Source: Yponomeuta sedellus
Lineage: Eukaryota; Arthropoda; Insecta; Lepidoptera; Yponomeutidae
Direction of reading: 5' to 3'
Length of the DNA stretch: 64,000 bases
Assembly: GCA_934045075.1 (NCBI GenBank)
Contig: OW203722.1
Coordinates: 21,552,986-21,616,985 of the forward strand
In this document: in pieces, positions 60,450 through 64,000 of the stretch
Layout: each line of letters opens with the position of its first letter
Numbering within the stretch: position 1 is the stretch's first letter
Notes under the pieces: model-generated
The model's database searches: none
What the model saw: only the letters and a program-made list of their open reading frames with translations
Told to the model about the DNA's origin: nothing
Position numbers and translations under genes: made by a program

Positions 60450-61300
60450 ATCATCAAATCAAATATCATTTATTGATACAAACAAATTACATACAGCGAG
60501 TTGTTAAAATACAATATGTACTTACATTTCTACAGTATAATGTCCCGACCGGATTCCGGTCAGGAATTCGTGCTGTAACTGGTCAAAATACTTAGAAGTT
60601 TGCCAGTGGAATTGACTTCCCGCAAACTATATCGTTATTGTTACTTGCATCCGATAAAATGTAGATATCTTAATTCATAGCTTAGTACAAGAGTTATTAA
60701 AATATATATGAAACTAGCAACAGCCAAAAAGATACTACTACCCTTCGTACTAGTAAAAAAAACTGTATGACGGCAAGGTAGGTTCTCGTTCTCGTTGTAA
60801 CCAAGTGAAGTGGAGCTCTTTATCAAACAATATTCCCAGTTAAAGGAGGTCTTTGTTAACTCTGGACTGTCGACACGGACTTATATAGAGCAAAACAATT
60901 GTTTAGAGTGAACACAATATATTTTTTTCACAATATATGACATTACATATTTAAATTTGATAATTAATAGTTAGAACCGTATTACAATAAGTTGTTTTTT
61001 CTTAAAAAAATAATTTAACATGCACATGCTTGTTTATCTTTCCTAGATTTTTTTACATTGAATACTTTTAGTCTACAACTCTAAGCCTTTGCCTATATAT
61101 ACATATATACATTAGTCCTACATATAGGTAGATATGTTATATCGAACACAAGTAAGTCTACGTAGTAGTACATAAAAATTATCATAGCTGCACTTAAGCT
61201 TAGTGGTCGCAACTGCAACGTCATTGATCTTGAATATAGCACGCAGTAGTGTTCTCGGATATTATCAGATTATATTAATCATATTTCTTAATGATTCGCA
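60450..61300. other. Unassigned AT-rich sequence
   Basis: No recognised gene or repeat boundary. Confidence 0.35.
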
Positions 61301-61304
61301 ACAC

Positions 61305-61395
61305 TTATACGTAGTTATATATTAAACGGGTCTGTTCGTAAATATTTACTAAGTAAAACGCAATTACCTTAATTTCCTAAGGCACGTTCCACCAT
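61305..61395 (-). repeat. P-tail
   Basis: 'acgtagttatatattaaacg', 'ggtctgttcgtaaatattta' and 'acgcaattaccttaatttcc' repeat the 635-733 and 15.5-kb terminus in reverse. Confidence 0.5.
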
Positions 61396-61559
61396 GAATG
61401 CTTTTACTTATTACCTAAACTTTATTTTGTTCAACGTGCGTGCACGCAGAAGCACGCAGATACCTGTCAGATAGGACCCTAGGCCTAGGGATTGTTATTC
61501 TGAATCGTAAGTCTAGGGATTCGTAGGCCTAGGGATTGTAATTTTAATTCGATAAAATA

Positions 61560-61735
61560 GGGGATGATGCGAAGGGGAAGATAAAAAGTACCTGGAACCG
61601 GCGTGCGTTCATACAACGACTTATGAAGGTAAATGAAGCGAAGGTGATCTGTCAGGATCGTGGCAAGTGGTAGTCCTTGGTCACTGCCTACCCCTCTGGG
61701 ATACAGGTGTGAGGTTATGTATATATGTTCTAATT
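61560..61735 (+). repeat. C-terminal end of the TATG-tailed LINE
   Basis: 'gcgaaggggaagataaaaag', 'cggcgtgcgttcatacaacg', 'gtgatctgtcaggatcgtgg' and 'ctacccctctgggatacagg', then 'gaggttatgtatatatg'. Last ~55 residues of the 10.8-kb protein, degenerate. Confidence 0.78.
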
Positions 61736-61739
61736 GTTA

Positions 61740-62150
61740 ATATTTGCTTGCCTAGCACGGGTAAAATATGTTGGAAACACTGTTTTGTTTTAACACCAGA
61801 AATGTACATTTTTTGACGCAAATAAATATCTTGTATCTTGCTATAATTATTGTAATAAATGCAAATGCCACTTCAATATCTTCTTATTCGTGCCCTCAAC
61901 CAAGGAGTTCAATCACCCTCTCAAGAACCGAGTAATGAAAACAGAAAAGGGTTGAAACAAAAGAATTTAAGGTATTGAGTAGAAAGGGCTATTCAACAAT
62001 CGGTCCAACTTTCCGACAGTCTAAGGGATCTTAAGCAGGACTGCGGTAGTAGATGAAAAAATTTAAGAAGTTATTTTCTTCTTGGAATGTATCTGTTGCT
62101 AACAAGAAGTTAAATAACAACAACAGGACCGCTTCGAACAAAAATACATT
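61740..62150. other. Unassigned sequence
   Basis: No recognised features. Confidence 0.35.
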
Positions 62151-62154
62151 ATAA

Positions 62155-62393
62155 TACTATTTTCATTTTTAATGCACTAACCCGTGCTGAGGACAATTTT
62201 TAAAAACCTATTTTGAGTCTAAAATACGTAATACAGAGAATAGTGTAAAGAGGTTCGAAATTTCACTGATGCCGGTGAGTCGCCCATCAGCTCAGTTGGA
62301 AAAAGCGCTGGCACGGATAGCCAGAGGTCGCGGGATCGAATCACGGCATGGGTGGAATTTTTAGCCTCTAAATAGGTTTTTTTAAAGAATACA
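62155..62393. repeat. T-SINE, inverted-terminus form
   Basis: 62155-62224 is tail in reverse ('aatgcactaacccgtgctga', 'acctattttgagtctaaaa'). 62225-62393 is forward: end of body, tRNA-like part (62279-62352), tail. The same architecture occurs at 21.2 kb. Confidence 0.8.
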
Positions 62394-62457
62394 TTAATTT
62401 TATAAGAATTAGTCAATTCTTATTATCTTAAATTGATTATATCATCACCATCGTCAT

Positions 62458-62643
62458 CATCAACCCATTATGCCCCCAGCGAGGGGCACGAGTCTCTTCC
62501 CTAAGAAAGGTATAGGCCATACCCCACCACGGGAGCCAATTCCGGATTGGTGGAGGTTTGGAAGACTAGTGGCTAGTCGTACTGTCAGAAGTTTTCAAGC
62601 CACCTCTGAGCCACCTAAGGCCTCTGAATTGGCTTAATGACTA
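62458..62643 (-). repeat. R5S subfamily-2 copy, part of a local duplication
   Basis: 'caacccattatgcccccagc', 'ccaattccggattggtggag' and 'ctgaattggcttaatgacta'. The segment from about 62225 recurs about 667 bp to the right (62894 onward), including flanking 'agaattagtcaattctta'. Confidence 0.78.
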
Positions 62644-62646
62644 TCT

Positions 62647-62741
62647 AAAAACCTATTTAGAGGCTAAAAATTTCACCCATGCCTGCATTGCGGGTTCGAA
62701 TCCCGGCATGGGTGAAGTTTTTAGCCTCTAAATAGGTTTTT
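62647..62741. repeat. T-SINE fold-back, 37-bp arms
   Basis: 62647-62683 and 62705-62741 are reverse complements with one mismatch (core CTATTTAGAGGCTAAAAA), loop 21 nt containing 'gcgggttcgaatccc'. Confidence 0.92.
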
Positions 62742-63055
62742 AAATTTGTTCTTAGCACGGGTTAGTGCATTAAAAATAAAAATAGTATAATCATGTGGGT
62801 ACAGTGATATAGTTCCGATGTAAAACCTAACTGCAAAGTAGGTAGTCGGGGCTTTAAGTGATGCAATTTGCTTAAGCCAGATGTCGCTGCCTGTACGTAA
62901 TACAGAGAATAGTGTAAAGAGGTTCGAAATTTCACTGATGCCGGTGAGTCGCCCATTAGCTCAGTTGGAAAGAGCGCTGGCACGGATAGCCAGAGGTCGC
63001 GGGTTCGAATCACGGCAAGGGTGGAATTTTTAGCCTCTAAATAGGTTTTTACAAA
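62684..63055 (+). repeat. T-SINE, about 1.2 tandem units
   Basis: End of tRNA-like part, tail, full body ('tgggtacagtgatatagttc', 'gcctgtacgtaatacagaga'), complete tRNA-like part (62946-63022), and the tail again about 308 bp after the first. Confidence 0.82.
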
Positions 63056-63210
63056 ATACATTAATTTAATAAGAATTAGTCAATTCTTATTATCTTAAAT
63101 ATATTATATCATCACCATCGTCATCAGCAACTCATTATGTCCCTATCGAGGGGCACGAGTCTCTTCCCTAAGGAAGGTATAGGCCATACCATACCACGGG
63201 GGCCAAGTCC

Positions 63211-63259
63211 GGATTGGTGGAGGCTTGCAAGACTATAACTTCCAAGCTTCCACCAATCC
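63211..63259. repeat. Fold-back within R5S, 17-bp arms
   Basis: GGATTGGTGGAGGCTTG (63211-63227) and CAAGCTTCCACCAATCC (63243-63259) are reverse complements with one mismatch. The right arm is extra sequence not found in other R5S copies. Confidence 0.88.
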
Positions 63260-63462
63260 AAAATCCAATCCAATCAATAGAACACTATAATTTTTTTTTA
63301 TAGTGGCTGATCATACTGTCAGAAGTTTTAAAGCCACCCTAAGGCCTCTGACTTGGCTTAACGACTACCGGCGACAGCCGCCACCAACTGCTCAACGTGC
63401 CTTGCGAAGTACGGAATCGCTCGATAAATGCCACTAGCGTTAGACGGTTTACCCATCCGTGT

Positions 63463-63756
63463 ATGGCAACATTGTAATTATCGTTCACTCACGGGCACGA
63501 TGGATTTCCATCGATTGACCGCTCACTCATTCAATTCAATCATTCACTCGGTAACTCGGTCAATCGTTTTTCTCTCCGCTACGTCTGTGACAGCAGGACG
63601 TGCTCGTGGGATTTTTGGTTATAAAGAGACGCTATAACCTCAGGTGAATAGGAAACTGTTTATCATCGTCATTGTATTGCTGTTGTGTGTTGGTGTAAAA
63701 TAAAAGCCTTAATTTTGTAAAGAGACTGATATTATTTTCGCCGACATCCTCTTAAC
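63463..63756. mobile_element. ~294-bp insertion in R5S, possibly a solo LTR
   Basis: CGTG occurs at both borders (63459-63462 and 63755-63758), compatible with a 4-bp target duplication. The insert holds a polyadenylation-like 'aaaataaaagccttaatttt' near its right end and a 'ttataaagag' string at about 63620, an LTR-like arrangement. TG/CA ends are not evident. No second copy in the window. Confidence 0.4.
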
Positions 63757-63837
63757 GTGCACTGAACGCGCCCTGCGTTGCTTAACCTTCGTGATCGTTT
63801 AAGATCACTCATGCAACCGTGACTACGAGCGAATATA

Positions 63838-63965
63838 TTATATTCTATACTTTATTGTAGAAGAAACATTTAACTGGACATAACATAAGAAATAACATGT
63901 AAAAAAGCGAGCTTATCTCTCAAAGAGATTTCTTTCAGCAAACAGAGAGTCGGACAGGTGACTAC
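63838..63965 (-). repeat. LINE 3' end fragment
   Basis: 'atactttattgtagaagaaa', 'cataacataagaaataacat' and 'gagcttatctctcaaagaga' followed by 'tttctttcagc' read, reversed, like a lepidopteran LINE 3' UTR. Truncated. Confidence 0.45.
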
Positions 63966-64000
63966 CTATATGCGTGTACAAAATAGACTAGAAAACTATT

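Larger units (their letters stand above)
63126..63836 (-). mobile_element. R5S subfamily-2 copy split by two insertions
   Basis: 3' part at 63126-63235. A fold-back insert lies at about 63236-63305, and R5S resumes ('ctgtcagaagttttaaagcc') to 'tttacccatccgtg' at 63462. A 294-bp insert follows, and the head resumes at 63757 ('gcactgaacgcgccctgcgt') to 'gactacgagcg' at 63830. The 36.4-kb copy shows the uninterrupted order. Confidence 0.78.

Noticed and set aside
62946..63022. Functional tRNA genes (several cloverleaf-like sequences, anticodon-type loops GGA and GTA)
   Set aside because: All lie at fixed positions inside dispersed repeats with shared bodies and tails. They have no independent Pol III terminator, and the loop at the GGA type has C where tRNAs have U33.

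Overview
This is eukaryotic nuclear DNA, most likely from a moth or butterfly (Lepidoptera). The sequence is AT-rich and has no operons, no bacterial gene layout and no long uninterrupted genes outside transposons. The repeats are of kinds common in lepidopteran genomes: RTE-type LINE ends finishing in 'gcctgaagaagaag', CR1/Jockey-like LINE ends finishing in 'ttatcttatctt', LINE ends tailed with TATG repeats, several tRNA-derived SINEs, and MITEs. The order-level assignment is inference from repeat style; the genus cannot be read from the window. I recognise no host protein-coding exon, rRNA gene or functional tRNA gene, so the window is probably intergenic or lies in a long intron.

Family names used below. 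R5S: a ~367-bp SINE whose head resembles insect 5S rRNA. T-SINE: a ~305-bp unit carrying a tRNA-like cloverleaf. Y-SINE: a SINE with a tRNA-Tyr-like head. Z-SINE: a repeat containing CATACATTGCTTCTGGCCCC with a tRNA-like end. G-SINE: a repeat with 'gaggaaacctga' and 'gtgccctgcagtgggacg'. C-SINE: a ~390-bp tRNA-headed repeat related to G-SINE. B repeat: contains CCGCGGGTGTCG and ends in an RTE-like tail. P-tail: short sequences resembling the ends of Penelope-like elements.

Layout. 1-16 kb: mixed SINE and LINE ends, a perfect 46-bp-arm palindrome (635-733), a full-length R5S with target duplication nested in an LTR-like repeat (9.5-10.2 kb), and a frameshifted LINE C-terminus followed by a 350-bp TATG microsatellite (10.8-11.7 kb). 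16.9-19 kb: a 2.09-kb PIF/Harbinger-like non-autonomous transposon with TTA target duplications and an internal 47-bp minisatellite. 19-30 kb: Y-SINEs, T-SINEs, R5S copies, a TA-flanked MITE and an RNase H-bearing LINE fragment. 30.5-31.3 kb: a 24-bp minisatellite of about 34 units, open in two opposite frames. 32.8-35.2 kb: a hAT-like MITE with a nested RTE end, and a pogo-like MITE. 36.7-39.4 kb: a duplicated block with a fold-back insertion, then a 5'-truncated CR1-like LINE. 44.36-48.59 kb: two Penelope-like element copies (reverse transcriptase plus GIY-YIG endonuclease) head to head in a palindrome with 2,018-bp arms. 49-64 kb: further SINE copies, a C-SINE with a 12-bp target duplication, and a local duplication near the right end.

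The genes do not form a pathway. Autonomous retroelements (RTE, CR1-like, Penelope-like) are the plausible machinery and the SINEs and MITEs are passengers. Two features stand out: the abundant 5S-headed SINE, and the repeated occurrence of fold-back (inverted) structures at every scale from 14 bp to 2 kb, in unrelated sequence families.
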